From NCBI GenBank assembly GCA_021648265.1, contig JAKITD010000018.1:1-41794 (forward strand): a stretch of DNA of 41,794 bases, given 5' to 3'. Within the stretch, counting starts at the first letter, position 1. Each line of letters opens with the position of its first letter. Below, one piece after another: positions 8,191 to 17,516 of the stretch. The notes beneath the pieces were generated by a model. The model searched no databases and was not told where the DNA came from. It was given only the letters and a program-made list of their open reading frames with translations. A program made the translations under genes and the position numbers. This DNA comes from Flavobacteriaceae bacterium. GTDB lineage: Bacteria; Bacteroidota; Bacteroidia; Flavobacteriales; Flavobacteriaceae.

Positions 8191-8904
8191 TTACTTTATT
8201 ATTTCAGCAGAAATATAAATATTTTCAATTGGCCAACCGTCTCCATCTGTAGGAAGGTTTGCAATTTTTTCAACGATATCCATTCCTTTAGTAACTTTCC
8301 CGAAAATGGTGTAATTTCCGTTGAGGTGAATGGTACTTGATTTAGGTCCCAAGAAAATAAAAAATTCAAACGGAACACTTAAATTATCAGGATTTTTTCG
8401 GTAATGTTTAGCACCAGAAATAGTTCCGAATTTATGAATCCTTCCGTTTCCTTTTTCATAAGGCAAGCGGTAATTTGAGCCAATTTCAGCTCTTTTTTTT
8501 GAAGTATCTTTAAGATCACTACTACCTCCCTGAATAATAAAATTTGGAACTACTCTATGAAAAAAAGTATTGTTATAATAACCTTGTTTAACCATAAAAA
8601 TAAAATTGGAACGATGTAAAGGTGTATCGGTAAAGAGCTTCAAGTCTATATTGCCAAAAATTGTGATAATTCGAGCTTTTGATTCTGGGTTTATATTTCC
8701 GTAGTCTGTTAAAAACTGGACAACATTTTCCTGAGTGATTTTTGGATAAATATTTTTTTTAGAAGAAATATTTTTTTCAATATTTTGATTTAAATTCTTT
8801 TCTAAAGTAGTAGTTTCTATTTCCTTTTTGATTGAAGGCTTTTTAGTATCTTCACAACTCAAAATTGAAATATAAATAATAAATAATAGAAGTAATTTTT
8901 TCAT
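8191..8904 (-). CDS. Cyclophilin-type peptidyl-prolyl isomerase, lipoprotein
   Basis: Started at 8904, the protein is 237 residues and begins M-K-K-L-L-L-L-F-I-I-Y, with a lipobox S-I-L-S-C at residue 17. A longer frame begins at 8949, but it adds 15 residues ahead of an otherwise perfect signal peptide, so I reject that start. A linker rich in Lys, Glu and Asn follows, then a cyclophilin domain (about 78-235) with F-F-H-R-V-V-P-N-F-I-I-Q-G-G, which keeps the catalytic Arg and the Phe and Gln of the active site. It probably helps proline isomerisation of proteins at the outer membrane or periplasm. Its start codon is two bases from the start codon of the divergent Nudix gene. Confidence 0.9.
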   Translation of the reverse strand: MKKLLLLFIIYISILSCEDTKKPSIKKEIETTTLEKNLNQNIEKNISSKKNIYPKITQENVVQFLTDYGNINPESKARIITIFGNIDLKLFTDTPLHRSNFIFMVKQGYYNNTFFHRVVPNFIIQGGSSDLKDTSKKRAEIGSNYRLPYEKGNGRIHKFGTISGAKHYRKNPDNLSVPFEFFIFLGPKSSTIHLNGNYTIFGKVTKGMDIVEKIANLPTDGDGWPIENIYISAEIIK

Positions 8905-8906
8905 AA

Positions 8907-9548
8907 ATGGACTTTCAAGAATTTGAAAATAAGATTGTAAAAATAACAAAAATGGAACTTCCAGGCGAAGCTGTTCAATTTAAAATGGCAGCCATGGAAC
9001 GTTTGGCTGAATTAAAACGAATTGCCTATAAAAAAAACACCGCTCGTAAAGCAGGAGTATTAGTGTTGTTTTATCCTTCAGAAAAAAACGAAACTCATTT
9101 GGCTTTAATTTTACGAAAGACCTATAAAGGGGTTCATTCTGCACAAATTGGTTTTCCTGGCGGAAAATATGAAGATGAAGATACTACCTTAAAAGTAACA
9201 GCATTGCGTGAAACAGAAGAAGAAATAGGAGTGTCGAGGGATTCTGTTTCAGTTTTAAAAAGATTAACAGAAGTCTATATTCCACCAAGTGATTTTTTTG
9301 TTCAGCCTTATTTAGGAATTACTATTACAACACCAAATTTTAAACTTCAAGAGGAAGAAGTAGAAGAATTATTGGAAGTTAGTTTGGTTCAATTTATGGA
9401 CGATTCTATTAAAACTATTCAAGTTTTATCGACTTCTTATGCCAAAAACATTGAAGTTCCCGCTTTTATGCTGAATAATCATTTGGTTTGGGGAGCCACT
9501 GCGATGATGCTCAATGAAGTAAGAGAAATGCTGAAAGAACTACTCTAA
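8907..9548 (+). CDS. Nudix hydrolase, CoA pyrophosphatase type
   Basis: A 213-residue soluble protein. F-P-G-G-K near residue 83 leads into a Nudix box ending T-A-L-R-E-T-E-E-E-I-G-V (98-109), which supplies the metal-binding glutamates. The upstream L-I-L-R-K-x-x-K-x-x-H-x-x-Q-I-G-F segment is the NuCoA-type lead-in found in coenzyme A pyrophosphatases (NudL-like), which split CoA into phosphopantetheine and 3',5'-ADP. N-terminal E-L-P-G-E-A is usual for flavobacterial members, which supports this start although it lies only two bases from the divergent cyclophilin start. CoA specificity is inferred from the motif. Confidence 0.87.
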   Translation: MDFQEFENKIVKITKMELPGEAVQFKMAAMERLAELKRIAYKKNTARKAGVLVLFYPSEKNETHLALILRKTYKGVHSAQIGFPGGKYEDEDTTLKVTALRETEEEIGVSRDSVSVLKRLTEVYIPPSDFFVQPYLGITITTPNFKLQEEEVEELLEVSLVQFMDDSIKTIQVLSTSYAKNIEVPAFMLNNHLVWGATAMMLNEVREMLKELL

Positions 9549-9578
9549 GATTACTATATTTGTATATTCGCATAGTAA
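9549..9578 (+). terminator. Weak AT-rich stem-loop after the Nudix gene
   Basis: ATTACTAT (9549-9556) pairs with ATAGTAAT (9571-9578) around a 14-nt loop right after the stop codon, followed by TTATTTT. It may end the Nudix transcript. The loop also contains a TATATTTG promoter-like box, so the element could instead serve the next gene. The rest of the gap to 9765 shows only AT-rich filler. Confidence 0.35.
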
Positions 9579-9765
9579 TTATTTTACTTATTATGATTAC
9601 TAAAGACTGACATTTCGATACATTCCGGTAAAAGTATAGATGAAAATTATAAGAAATTGAAATTAAAGCAGAAGCCGAAGTTTAAAGAGAAAATAAAGAT
9701 AAGTTATTGTTTTTAATGTTTAATTTAGAACGATATTTTCAAATTTGAATACTGAATACTAAAAC

Positions 9766-10569
9766 ATGGGGCTATTTAAAAAAAATCCGTTTGGGCAATA
9801 TTTGATTATAAAAAAATGGCTCATCAGAATTATGGGAATTTTATCTCATAGAAGATTTAAGGGCTTTAATGAACTTCATATTGAAGGAAGTGAAATAATC
9901 AAAAATCTTCCTCATAACAATGTCCTTTTTGTTTCTAATCATCAAACTTATTTTGCTGATGTTGTTTCAATGTTTCACGTTTTTAATGCAAGTTTAAGTG
10001 GAAGAATCGATAGTATTAAAAATATTGGGTACATCTGGCACCCAAAATTAAATGTTTATTTTGTTGCTGCAAAGGAAACTATGAAATCTGGATTACTTCC
10101 AAAAATAATGGCTTATGCTGGTTCGGTTAGTATTGAAAGAACTTGGAGAACCGAAGGAAAAGAAATTAATCGTCAAGTGAAAATGAGCGATGTTAGTAAT
10201 ATTTCAAAAGCATTGGAAGACGGTTGGTTAATTACATTTCCGCAAGGAACTACCAAACCTTGGCGACCTATAAGAAGAGGAACCGCTCATATTATAAAAA
10301 AGAACAAACCTATTGTTGTTCCTATTGTAATTGATGGCTTTAGACGATCGTTTGATAAAAAAGGGCTTCGTATTAAAAAACGTGGTATCCTTCAATCCTT
10401 TATAATTAAAGAACCTTTAGTGATTGATTATGAAAATGAAAGTGTAGATTCAATAGTTGAAAAACTTCAGTTCGCAATAGAGCAACATCCTTCCTTGTTA
10501 AAAGTGATTCCTACAGAAGAATTTGCAAAAGAAGAAGAGCAAAATAAACAACGAAAATGGGAGTATTAG
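9766..10569 (+). CDS. 1-acyl-glycerol-3-phosphate acyltransferase (PlsC-like)
   Basis: A 267-residue protein of the PlsC/LPLAT superfamily. Block I is S-N-H-Q-T-Y-F-A-D (57-65); block III is F-P-Q-G-T-T (158-163). V-P-I-V-I-D-G-F at 185-192 forms block IV. Enzymes of this family acylate lysophosphatidic acid, ornithine or other lysolipids at the inner membrane. The catalytic His and Asp are separated by five residues and not the four of the HX4D rule; H59 and D65 read clearly in the DNA, so this is not a frameshift. It stands alone, overlapping the convergent membrane-protein gene by 4 bases at their ends. Acyl donor and acceptor cannot be told from sequence. Confidence 0.85.
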   Translation: MGLFKKNPFGQYLIIKKWLIRIMGILSHRRFKGFNELHIEGSEIIKNLPHNNVLFVSNHQTYFADVVSMFHVFNASLSGRIDSIKNIGYIWHPKLNVYFVAAKETMKSGLLPKIMAYAGSVSIERTWRTEGKEINRQVKMSDVSNISKALEDGWLITFPQGTTKPWRPIRRGTAHIIKKNKPIVVPIVIDGFRRSFDKKGLRIKKRGILQSFIIKEPLVIDYENESVDSIVEKLQFAIEQHPSLLKVIPTEEFAKEEEQNKQRKWEY

Positions 10570-11204
10570 TCTTCCATTTTTTCTAATTCCCTATAATTAC
10601 TTTTTAATCTTTTCAATAAAATTCCGTAAACCAACCAGTAAAAAAGAACAAGTAATCCTATAACAACAATGCCAACTATTATTTGGGTGATAATAAATAT
10701 ATTAGCAAAGCCTTCTTCGGGTACTCCTTTGCTTGCAAAATCCATTACTTCATAGAGTTTACTGCTATTAGAATAGAAAAAGAAATCAATTACAATACTC
10801 GATAAAATAAACATACTCACATTATAATATACAAAATACCGAACCGTTTTTCGGGTTTTTAAAATGCTATTCATTAACATTTTTGTATTGTCTGTTACCT
10901 GAATAGATTGGTAATTTTTATAGAAAAAGAAAATAAAAATCCCAAATACTGAAAAATGAACAATATTACTATAATACAATATTTTTCCAATTCCCATTTC
11001 GTGCATCAATTTAATATTATCCTCGGGAATAATAAAATACAAACTTATCCAGAATAATAATTCTGCGACACTTATTATAAAAATCCATTTTACAATAGAC
11101 GATGACTTTTTAAGCAGCATCTTGTAAATGTCGTTGTAGCTTATCTTAGGTAGTTCTTGCTCCCTAGATTGCCATTCTTTTTTAAATTTATCTAACTCAT
11201 CCAT
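10566..11204 (-). CDS. Membrane protein encoded with an ECF sigma factor
   Basis: A 212-residue protein with a charged N-terminal segment of about 35 residues (M-D-E-L-D-K-F-K-K-E-W-Q-S-R) followed by four predicted membrane helices. It starts 5 bases after the ECF sigma factor stop codon and is surely co-transcribed with it. The position is that of an anti-sigma factor, and the soluble N-terminus followed by membrane helices fits such a role. However, I see no zinc-binding HxxxCxxC motif or other ASD signature, so regulation of the sigma factor is an inference from gene order. Confidence 0.75.
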   Translation of the reverse strand: MDELDKFKKEWQSREQELPKISYNDIYKMLLKKSSSIVKWIFIISVAELLFWISLYFIIPEDNIKLMHEMGIGKILYYSNIVHFSVFGIFIFFFYKNYQSIQVTDNTKMLMNSILKTRKTVRYFVYYNVSMFILSSIVIDFFFYSNSSKLYEVMDFASKGVPEEGFANIFIITQIIVGIVVIGLLVLFYWLVYGILLKRLKSNYRELEKMED

Positions 11205-11209
11205 AGTGG

Positions 11210-11704
11210 TTACGGATTTAAAATTTTACGTAATTTTTCTTTTGCTCGGTTCATTTTTACTCGAGCGTTAACTTCTGTAATACCTAATGTTTCCGAAATT
11301 TCTCGATACGATTTGTCTTCTAAATATAAAAAGACCAATGCTTTATCAATGTCATTTAATTTTTTAACTGCGCCATACATCAACTTTAATTGTTGCTCGA
11401 TAGTATCATCGTATTCTTCAGCTTTAATCTTAAAACTAACACCTTCAAAATCTTGAGTGCTAATTTGTCGTTTCGATTTACGATACAAGGTTATTGCCGT
11501 ATTTAAAGCAACACGATACATCCAAGTACTAAATTTTGAATCGCCTCGAAACTTCGGAAAAGCCCGCCATAATTGTATAGTGATTTCCTGAAACAAATCG
11601 TTATGCGAATCTTGATCGTTGGTGTACAACCTACAGATTTTATGCGCGATGTTTTGATTTTTTTCGAGCTGTATTACAAAACTATGTTCTAGTTCTTTGT
11701 TCAA
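11210..11704 (-). CDS. ECF-type RNA polymerase sigma factor
   Basis: A 164-residue sigma-70 family protein. Region 2 spans about residues 8-75 with L-F-Q-E-I-T-I-Q-L-W-R-A and F-S-T-W-M-Y-R-V-A-L-N. Region 4 spans about 105-162 with Y-R-E-I-S-E-T-L-G-I-T and N-A-R-V-K-M-N-R-A-K, the helix-turn-helix that contacts the -35 element. Regions 1 and 3 are absent, as in ECF sigma factors. It is followed by a four-helix membrane protein gene 5 bases away. A TonB-dependent receptor gene diverges upstream, but without a FecR-type anti-sigma it is uncertain that the receptor is its target. Confidence 0.92.
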   Translation of the reverse strand: MNKELEHSFVIQLEKNQNIAHKICRLYTNDQDSHNDLFQEITIQLWRAFPKFRGDSKFSTWMYRVALNTAITLYRKSKRQISTQDFEGVSFKIKAEEYDDTIEQQLKLMYGAVKKLNDIDKALVFLYLEDKSYREISETLGITEVNARVKMNRAKEKLRKILNP

Positions 11705-11962
11705 TGATGGAAAGTTAATTATTCAATTAGTAGCAGTTTTCAGTAAATGTTACATTTTTTTGAAAAAATTAGAATATCAAAAATTATGTCTTTGCAATCT
11801 TTTTTGAAGAAGCAACTGGATTAATATAATTATCCAATCTAATATAACCACAAGATACTAAATTTTACAATTGAGCTTATTAATTTTACAGTTGAAGGAA
11901 ATATATTCTGAAACAAATCTAAAATACTTCAGATTTGTACTGTCAATCGAAACAATCAAAAA

Positions 11963-14122
11963 ATGAACATTAAATCCGTATTATTATTTCTCCTTTTAAT
12001 TGGAATTTCAGCAATGGTAAATTCGCAGACTCTAATTACAGGGAAAATAATAGAAGCAAATGGAACCCCAATTTTAGGAGCTAATATTTATTTGGATGGA
12101 ACTTACGACGGAACTTCATCCGATGAAAACGGAAATTTTTCTTTTGAAACTTCCGAAGAAGGAATACAAAACTTGGTCGTTTCTTTTCTCTCATTTGAAA
12201 ATTTCACGATAACAAAACCTGTTTCAGAACTGAAAAATCTAACTATAAAATTACGGGAAGATGTTAACTCGTTAGATACGGTCGTAATTTCTGCAGGAAC
12301 TTTTGAAGCGAGTGACAATAGTAAAATTTCTGTTTTAAAACCATTAGATGTGGTAACAACTGCAAGCGCCTTGGGCGATTTTGTAGGTGCATTGCAAACA
12401 TTACCAGGAACCACAACGGTTGCCGAAGATGGACGTTTGTTTGTAAGGGGAGGAGATGCCGAAGAAACTCAGATATTTATCGACGGTATTAGAGTATTTA
12501 CTCCTTATACGCCTACCAACAACAACACACCAACCCGAGGAAGATACAGTCCTTTTTTGTTCGACGGAATTACTTTTTCAACTGGAGGATATGCAGCAGA
12601 ATACGGACAAGCATTATCATCGGTTTTGCTGTTAAATACTATTGATGAACCTGTTCAGGAAAAGACGGATATATCAATTATGACAGTAGGAGTAGGACTT
12701 GGAAACACTCAAAAATGGGATAAATCTTCCCTAAGTATAAATGCTTCTTATATAAATTTAGCACCTTATATTGCTTTGCTTCCCGACCGAAATGATTGGA
12801 AAAAACCTTTTGAAGCTGCTTCGGGAGAAACTGTTTTCCGAAGAAAATTTGAAAATGGATTGTTGAAAGTATATGCTGCTTTTGATACTACAAATTTTGA
12901 ATTAACCCAAGAAGATATAGACCTACCTAATGGAATTGATTACAAGTTAAATAATTATAATTTTTACAGCAATGCAAGTTATAGCGGAGTTTTACAAAAT
13001 AATTGGAAAATATTTGGAGGTGTAAGTTATACCTACGCTACTACTAAAATTGGCTTGTTAAATGATGAAATTGAAGACCTCGAAAATTCTGCACATTTAA
13101 AAATAAAACTCAGAAAGCATTTTAGTAGCCGTTTTAAAATGACCTTTGGAGCAGAACAATTTTTAACAGGTTTTAATGAAGAATTTACAAGTGATATAAT
13201 AAATACTTCTTTAGGTTTTAATAATAATATTAGCGCGGTTTTTTCTGAAACAGATTTAATTTTCAGTAAAAAAGTTGCTTTAAAAATTGGTTTGCGAGGT
13301 GAATACAGTAATCTATTTGAAGAGTTTACACTATCTCCAAGAGTTTCTTTTGCAATGAAAACTGGTAAAAACAGCCAGTTATCTCTAGCTTATGGCGATT
13401 TTTACCAGCAACCAACCAATGAGATATTAAAATATACGACAACAATTCAAGCTCAAAAAACACAGCATTTTATTGCTAATTATCAATACACTGCTAACAA
13501 TCGGATTTTTAGAGCAGAAATTTACCGAAAAGAATATAATAACCTTGTTACTTACGATACTGAGAATCCAATTTTTAGTAGTGATTTTTCAAGTAATGGT
13601 AATGGTTATGCGCAAGGTTTGGATTTGTTTTGGCGTGATAATAAGACTTTTAATGATATGGATTATTGGGTAAGTTATTCGTACTTAGATTCTGAACGAG
13701 AATATAAAAATTACCCAGTTTCTGCTACTCCTTCTTTCGCAAATACACATAACCTATCGGTAGTTGCAAAATATTGGATTGAGGACTGGAAAAGTCAAGT
13801 AGGTTTTAGCTATCAGTTTGCTAGTGGTAGAACTTATACAAACAAAAACATTCAAGGATTTCTTCAGGAAAAAACAAAAAACTTCAACAGTATTAGTTTG
13901 AATTGGGCGTATTTAATAAGTCCGCAGAAAATTTTATATGCTTCTATTAATAATGTATTTGGATTTAATAATGTCAATGGCTATCAATATTCCAGAACAC
14001 CTAATTCTAGCGGATTTTATAATCGTAGAGCTTTACTTCCTGCCACGGATCAATTCTTTTTTATAGGGTTCTTTTGGACTTTAAGCGATGACGGAACTGA
14101 GAATCAGCTGGATAAATTGTAA
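11963..14122 (+). CDS. TonB-dependent outer-membrane receptor with carboxypeptidase-like domain
   Basis: A 719-residue outer-membrane protein. A signal peptide ends near residue 21 (M-V-N-S-Q). A carboxypeptidase-D regulatory-like domain (about 22-105) starts I-T-G-K-I-I-E-A-N-G-T-P-I-L-G-A-N-I-Y. A plug domain follows (about 125-235), containing L-P-G-T and the R-G-G-D-A-E-E-T-Q-I-F-I-D-G segment. The remainder is a 22-strand-type barrel. The final residues do not end in an aromatic, which is unusual for a barrel and may reflect a short C-terminal extension. No SusD partner follows, so a SusCD glycan system is unlikely; siderophore or metal uptake is possible. The gene diverges from the ECF sigma operon. 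Confidence 0.9.
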   Translation: MNIKSVLLFLLLIGISAMVNSQTLITGKIIEANGTPILGANIYLDGTYDGTSSDENGNFSFETSEEGIQNLVVSFLSFENFTITKPVSELKNLTIKLREDVNSLDTVVISAGTFEASDNSKISVLKPLDVVTTASALGDFVGALQTLPGTTTVAEDGRLFVRGGDAEETQIFIDGIRVFTPYTPTNNNTPTRGRYSPFLFDGITFSTGGYAAEYGQALSSVLLLNTIDEPVQEKTDISIMTVGVGLGNTQKWDKSSLSINASYINLAPYIALLPDRNDWKKPFEAASGETVFRRKFENGLLKVYAAFDTTNFELTQEDIDLPNGIDYKLNNYNFYSNASYSGVLQNNWKIFGGVSYTYATTKIGLLNDEIEDLENSAHLKIKLRKHFSSRFKMTFGAEQFLTGFNEEFTSDIINTSLGFNNNISAVFSETDLIFSKKVALKIGLRGEYSNLFEEFTLSPRVSFAMKTGKNSQLSLAYGDFYQQPTNEILKYTTTIQAQKTQHFIANYQYTANNRIFRAEIYRKEYNNLVTYDTENPIFSSDFSSNGNGYAQGLDLFWRDNKTFNDMDYWVSYSYLDSEREYKNYPVSATPSFANTHNLSVVAKYWIEDWKSQVGFSYQFASGRTYTNKNIQGFLQEKTKNFNSISLNWAYLISPQKILYASINNVFGFNNVNGYQYSRTPNSSGFYNRRALLPATDQFFFIGFFWTLSDDGTENQLDKL

Positions 14123-14193
14123 TAATAGAATCAATTTTGTCAAAGTTTTAATCCGTGAAAACCCCTATACCCCGTTTCATTTATGTTCCAATA

Positions 14194-14670
14194 TTAATAC
14201 TCCTTCTTATCAACCTTAGCAGCCCATTTATTGAATACAGTAACCCCTTCGTCTTGTAAAATCCTCACAAAAGGAATGTTTCGGTTTCCGATAGGTTTCT
14301 CAATTTCATCATAAATAAACTGGTCGTCAAAATCTATTTCGGCTGCATCATTTTTATCACAAGCATAAAATACTTTTTTAGGTCTTGCCCAGTAAATGGC
14401 ACCTAAACACATCGGACAAGGCTCGCAAGAAGTGTAAATAACACAGTCGTTTAGCTGAAATGAATTTAGTTTCTTACAAGCATTTCTTATGGCAACCACC
14501 TCGGCGTGTGCTGTAGGGTCGTTGGTAGAGGTTACAGCATTGTTTCCTTCAGCAATAATTTTTCCGTCTTTTACAATTATCGCTCCAAAAGGTCCACCTT
14601 CATTAGAGTTCATTCCTTCTTCAGCCAATGCGATGGCTCTTCTCATAAATTCTTTATCTTGTTCTGTCAT
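14194..14670 (-). CDS. Nucleoside/guanine deaminase (cytidine deaminase-like fold)
   Basis: A 158-residue deaminase. The zinc site is H-A-E (55-57, with the proton-shuttling Glu) and P-C-P-M-C (84-88). The C-terminal W-A-R-P-K-K-V-F-Y-A-C-D-K-N-D-A-A-E-I-D-F-D-D segment resembles Bacillus-type guanine deaminases more than the tRNA adenosine deaminase TadA, whose tail is shorter and basic. It would convert guanine to xanthine and ammonia in purine salvage or nitrogen scavenging. It diverges from fhs across a 160-base gap. Substrate choice is inferred from the tail and length. Confidence 0.85.
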   Translation of the reverse strand: MTEQDKEFMRRAIALAEEGMNSNEGGPFGAIIVKDGKIIAEGNNAVTSTNDPTAHAEVVAIRNACKKLNSFQLNDCVIYTSCEPCPMCLGAIYWARPKKVFYACDKNDAAEIDFDDQFIYDEIEKPIGNRNIPFVRILQDEGVTVFNKWAAKVDKKEY

Positions 14671-14799
14671 TTTTCTTCTTTTATTTCAGCACGAAACTAA
14701 AAAATATTCGTTAATAATCATTCTTTATTCTTCATAAGAAATAAACTAATTAATAATTTCATTATGATTTTCTTTATAAAATATAGATGTTAAAATGAG

Positions 14800-14807
14800 T
14801 ACATTTG
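14800..14807 (+). promoter_or_regulatory. -7 box of fhs
   Basis: TACATTTG matches TAnnTTTG and lies 23 bases before the fhs start codon, giving a short leader. No convincing -33 TTTG is seen at the expected distance. Confidence 0.5.
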
Positions 14808-14830
14808 TTTTCGTTTAAAATTAAAAAAAT

Positions 14831-16522
14831 ATGAGCACACCAGAAAAAAAGTTTTTATCAGATATAGAAATTGCACAAGCAAATAAAATGCTTCACATTC
14901 GTGATATTGCAAAGAAGTTAAACATTGAAGAAGATGATTTAGAAATGTACGGAAAGTACAAAGCAAAACTTCCCATTCGATTAATAGACGAAAATAAAGT
15001 AGCAAATAGTAATTTGATTCTGGTAACGGCTTTAACGCCAACACCTGCTGGTGAAGGGAAAACAACCGTTTCTATCGGACTTACCGAAGGAATGAATAAA
15101 ATTGGAAAACAAACAACAGTAGTTTTAAGAGAACCTTCTTTGGGTCCTGTTTTCGGAATAAAAGGTGGAGCTGCTGGTGGAGGATATTCGCAGGTAGTAC
15201 CAATGGAAGATATCAACCTTCATTTTACAGGGGATTTTTCTGCTATTGAAAAAGCCAATAACTTACTGTCTGCTTTGGTGGATAATAACATACAATCTAA
15301 AACCAGAAATTTAGGAATCGATCCTAGAACAATTGCTTGGAAACGCGTGATGGATATGAACGATCGTGCTTTGCGTGACATTACCATTGGTTTAGGTGGA
15401 ACGGTAAACGGAATTCCAAGACAAGATGGGTTTAATATTACTCCTGCTTCAGAAGTAATGGCGATACTTTGTATGGCGAAGGATTTTTCAGATTTAAAAG
15501 ACCGTTTAGGAAACATATATATAGGACAGACTTTCGATAAAAAACCAATTTACGCAAGAGATGTAAAAGCTGAAAATGCCATGGCAATTTTATTGAAAGA
15601 CGCAATTAACCCTAATTTAGTTCAGACTTTAGAAGGAAATCCAGCAATAATTCATGGAGGACCTTTTGCAAATATCGCACAAGGAACTAACACGATTTTA
15701 GCAACCAAAATGGGAATGACATTATCGGATTATGTGGTTACTGAAGCTGGTTTTGGAGCCGATTTAGGAGCTGAAAAGTTCTTGGATATCAAATGTGTTT
15801 CTGGCGGATTAAAACCTAAAGTGGTAGTGCTGGTTGCTACGATTAGAGCGTTACGTCATCACGGAGGCGCTACCAAAGATCAATATAATGATGTAAATGT
15901 AGAACGTGTAGAAAAAGGATTTGTAAATCTTGAAAAGCACATCGAGAATATGAAAAAATTCGGATTGAATCCAGTAGTGGCGATCAATTCGTTTTTTACC
16001 GATAGTGCTGAGGAAGTTGCTTTAGTACAAGAAAAATGTGCTGCATTAGGTGTCAAAGCAGTGGTGTCTTTAGGATTTTCAAAAGGAGGAGAAGGAACAA
16101 AAGATTTGGCAACTGCCGTTGTTGCAGAAATTGAAAAAGGAGAAAACAATTTTAAACAATTATATGATTGGAACGCTCCAGTAAAAGAAAAAATTGAAAC
16201 CATTGCTCGTGAAATTTACGGAGCAGATGGAGTTGAATATTCTAAAAAGGCATTATTAGGATTAAGAAAAATAGATGCGTTAGGATTGAACGACTTGGCA
16301 ATTTGTATGGCAAAAACACAAAAATCTTTCTCAGATGATGACAAGTTAGTTGGGAGACCTACTGGATTTAAAGTTACGGTTAGAGAATTTGAATTTGCAG
16401 CAGGAGCAGGATTTATCATTCCTATTTTAGGAAATATGATGCGTATGCCGGGACTTCCTGCTGTACCAGCTTCCGAAGGAATGTCTATTGACAACAATGG
16501 AAAAATTTCTGGATTGTCTTAA
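14831..16522 (+). CDS. fhs: Formate--tetrahydrofolate ligase
   Basis: A 563-residue enzyme close to the usual family length (about 555-560). It joins formate to tetrahydrofolate with ATP to give 10-formyl-THF for purine synthesis and formyl-methionine. The nucleotide-binding loop T-P-A-G-E-G-K-T-T lies at about residues 71-79, and E-P-S-L-G-P-V-F-G-I-K-G-G-A-A-G-G-G-Y follows near 100-119. Downstream blocks such as L-R-H-H-G-G and the C-terminal M-P-G-L-P-x-x-P-A are intact. It stands as a single transcription unit with its own -7 box. With glyA at 24011 it feeds the one-carbon folate pool, though the two are not in one operon. Confidence 0.97.
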   Translation: MSTPEKKFLSDIEIAQANKMLHIRDIAKKLNIEEDDLEMYGKYKAKLPIRLIDENKVANSNLILVTALTPTPAGEGKTTVSIGLTEGMNKIGKQTTVVLREPSLGPVFGIKGGAAGGGYSQVVPMEDINLHFTGDFSAIEKANNLLSALVDNNIQSKTRNLGIDPRTIAWKRVMDMNDRALRDITIGLGGTVNGIPRQDGFNITPASEVMAILCMAKDFSDLKDRLGNIYIGQTFDKKPIYARDVKAENAMAILLKDAINPNLVQTLEGNPAIIHGGPFANIAQGTNTILATKMGMTLSDYVVTEAGFGADLGAEKFLDIKCVSGGLKPKVVVLVATIRALRHHGGATKDQYNDVNVERVEKGFVNLEKHIENMKKFGLNPVVAINSFFTDSAEEVALVQEKCAALGVKAVVSLGFSKGGEGTKDLATAVVAEIEKGENNFKQLYDWNAPVKEKIETIAREIYGADGVEYSKKALLGLRKIDALGLNDLAICMAKTQKSFSDDDKLVGRPTGFKVTVREFEFAAGAGFIIPILGNMMRMPGLPAVPASEGMSIDNNGKISGLS

Positions 16523-16673
16523 TTTGTTAAAAAGCAGTTAGAAAAACTTCACGTTTACTAAACTCCCCTAATTATTTATACCGTGACTTAAAGTTATGGT
16601 ATGAATGACTATGACTCCCGTTTTAAAGAATTAGTTTACAAAAACATACTTATTACGTAACACCTCTAAAACA

Positions 16674-17516
16674 ATGAAAAAACAAACACTAAAAACAGTA
16701 TTATTACTTTTTACATTTATTAATGTTTATTCCCAAGATATTATTATTTCGGGTATAGTTAAAGACAGCTTTGGTAGCCCTTTACAATATGTTAATGTAG
16801 GAATACTAAACAAACCAATTGGGACAGTAACTAACCATGAAGGCGATTTTTCTTTGATTATAGATGAATCTATTTTATTAGATACATTAAAAATATCACG
16901 CCTAGGTTATAAAACGGAAACAGTAATACTGAATGAATCAAAAAATATTTTTGAAATAACTCTTTTTGAAAAAATTGAGACTTTGGAGGAAGTGCACCTT
17001 TCATCAAAAAAATTAAAACAATATGAGAAAGGGAAAGATAAAGAAAACACAAAACTTCAAGTCTTATTTTCAAACACCTATCAAAAAAACTCAAACTTAG
17101 GAACTGAAATAGGGCGAAAATTTAAACTGGGAGATAAAAACCCAAGTGTTTTAAAATCTTTTAAGTTTTACATAAAAGAGAATGATTATAAATTTTCAAA
17201 ATTTAGAATAAATATTTACTCATTAAAAAAGGGATTACCATTTAAAAGACTAAACCTAGCAGAAATTTTCACAAGTGTGCAGGATAGCTATACAGGGTGG
17301 GTAATTGTTGATTTAGACCCTAGTAATATTATAGTTCAGCAAGATATAATAATTTCTGTTGAATGGGTAGAAAAATCAGATGAGGGAAAATTTCTGAATA
17401 TGCCGATGATTGCTCCATCAATTGGTTCGACCCATTATTACAAATCTGGAAGCCAAAATAAATGGGGAAAAATGGGAGGTCTTTCCTCTTCATTATTATT
17501 AACATATGAGCAATGA
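16674..17516 (+). CDS. Secreted protein with carboxypeptidase-like regulatory domain
   Basis: A 280-residue protein with a signal peptide ending near residue 20 (I-N-V-Y-S-Q). A CarboxypepD_reg-like beta-sandwich follows (about 23-105), with I-S-G-I-V-K-D-S-F-G-S-P-L-Q-Y-V-N-V and the E-G-D-F-S pattern. The remaining 170 residues form a beta-rich module ending with S-S-L-L-L-T-Y-E. Similar proteins in Bacteroidota are secreted or outer-membrane associated, but the function is unknown. The barrel and plug of a TonB-dependent receptor are absent. Its stop codon overlaps the start of a small downstream ORF in the ATGA arrangement (17513-17516). Confidence 0.75.
   Translation: MKKQTLKTVLLLFTFINVYSQDIIISGIVKDSFGSPLQYVNVGILNKPIGTVTNHEGDFSLIIDESILLDTLKISRLGYKTETVILNESKNIFEITLFEKIETLEEVHLSSKKLKQYEKGKDKENTKLQVLFSNTYQKNSNLGTEIGRKFKLGDKNPSVLKSFKFYIKENDYKFSKFRINIYSLKKGLPFKRLNLAEIFTSVQDSYTGWVIVDLDPSNIIVQQDIIISVEWVEKSDEGKFLNMPMIAPSIGSTHYYKSGSQNKWGKMGGLSSSLLLTYEQ

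Noticed and set aside
12103-12414. Long antisense frames within metabolic and receptor genes
   Set aside because: They mirror real genes in other frames, lack plausible starts and have compositions expected of shadows.
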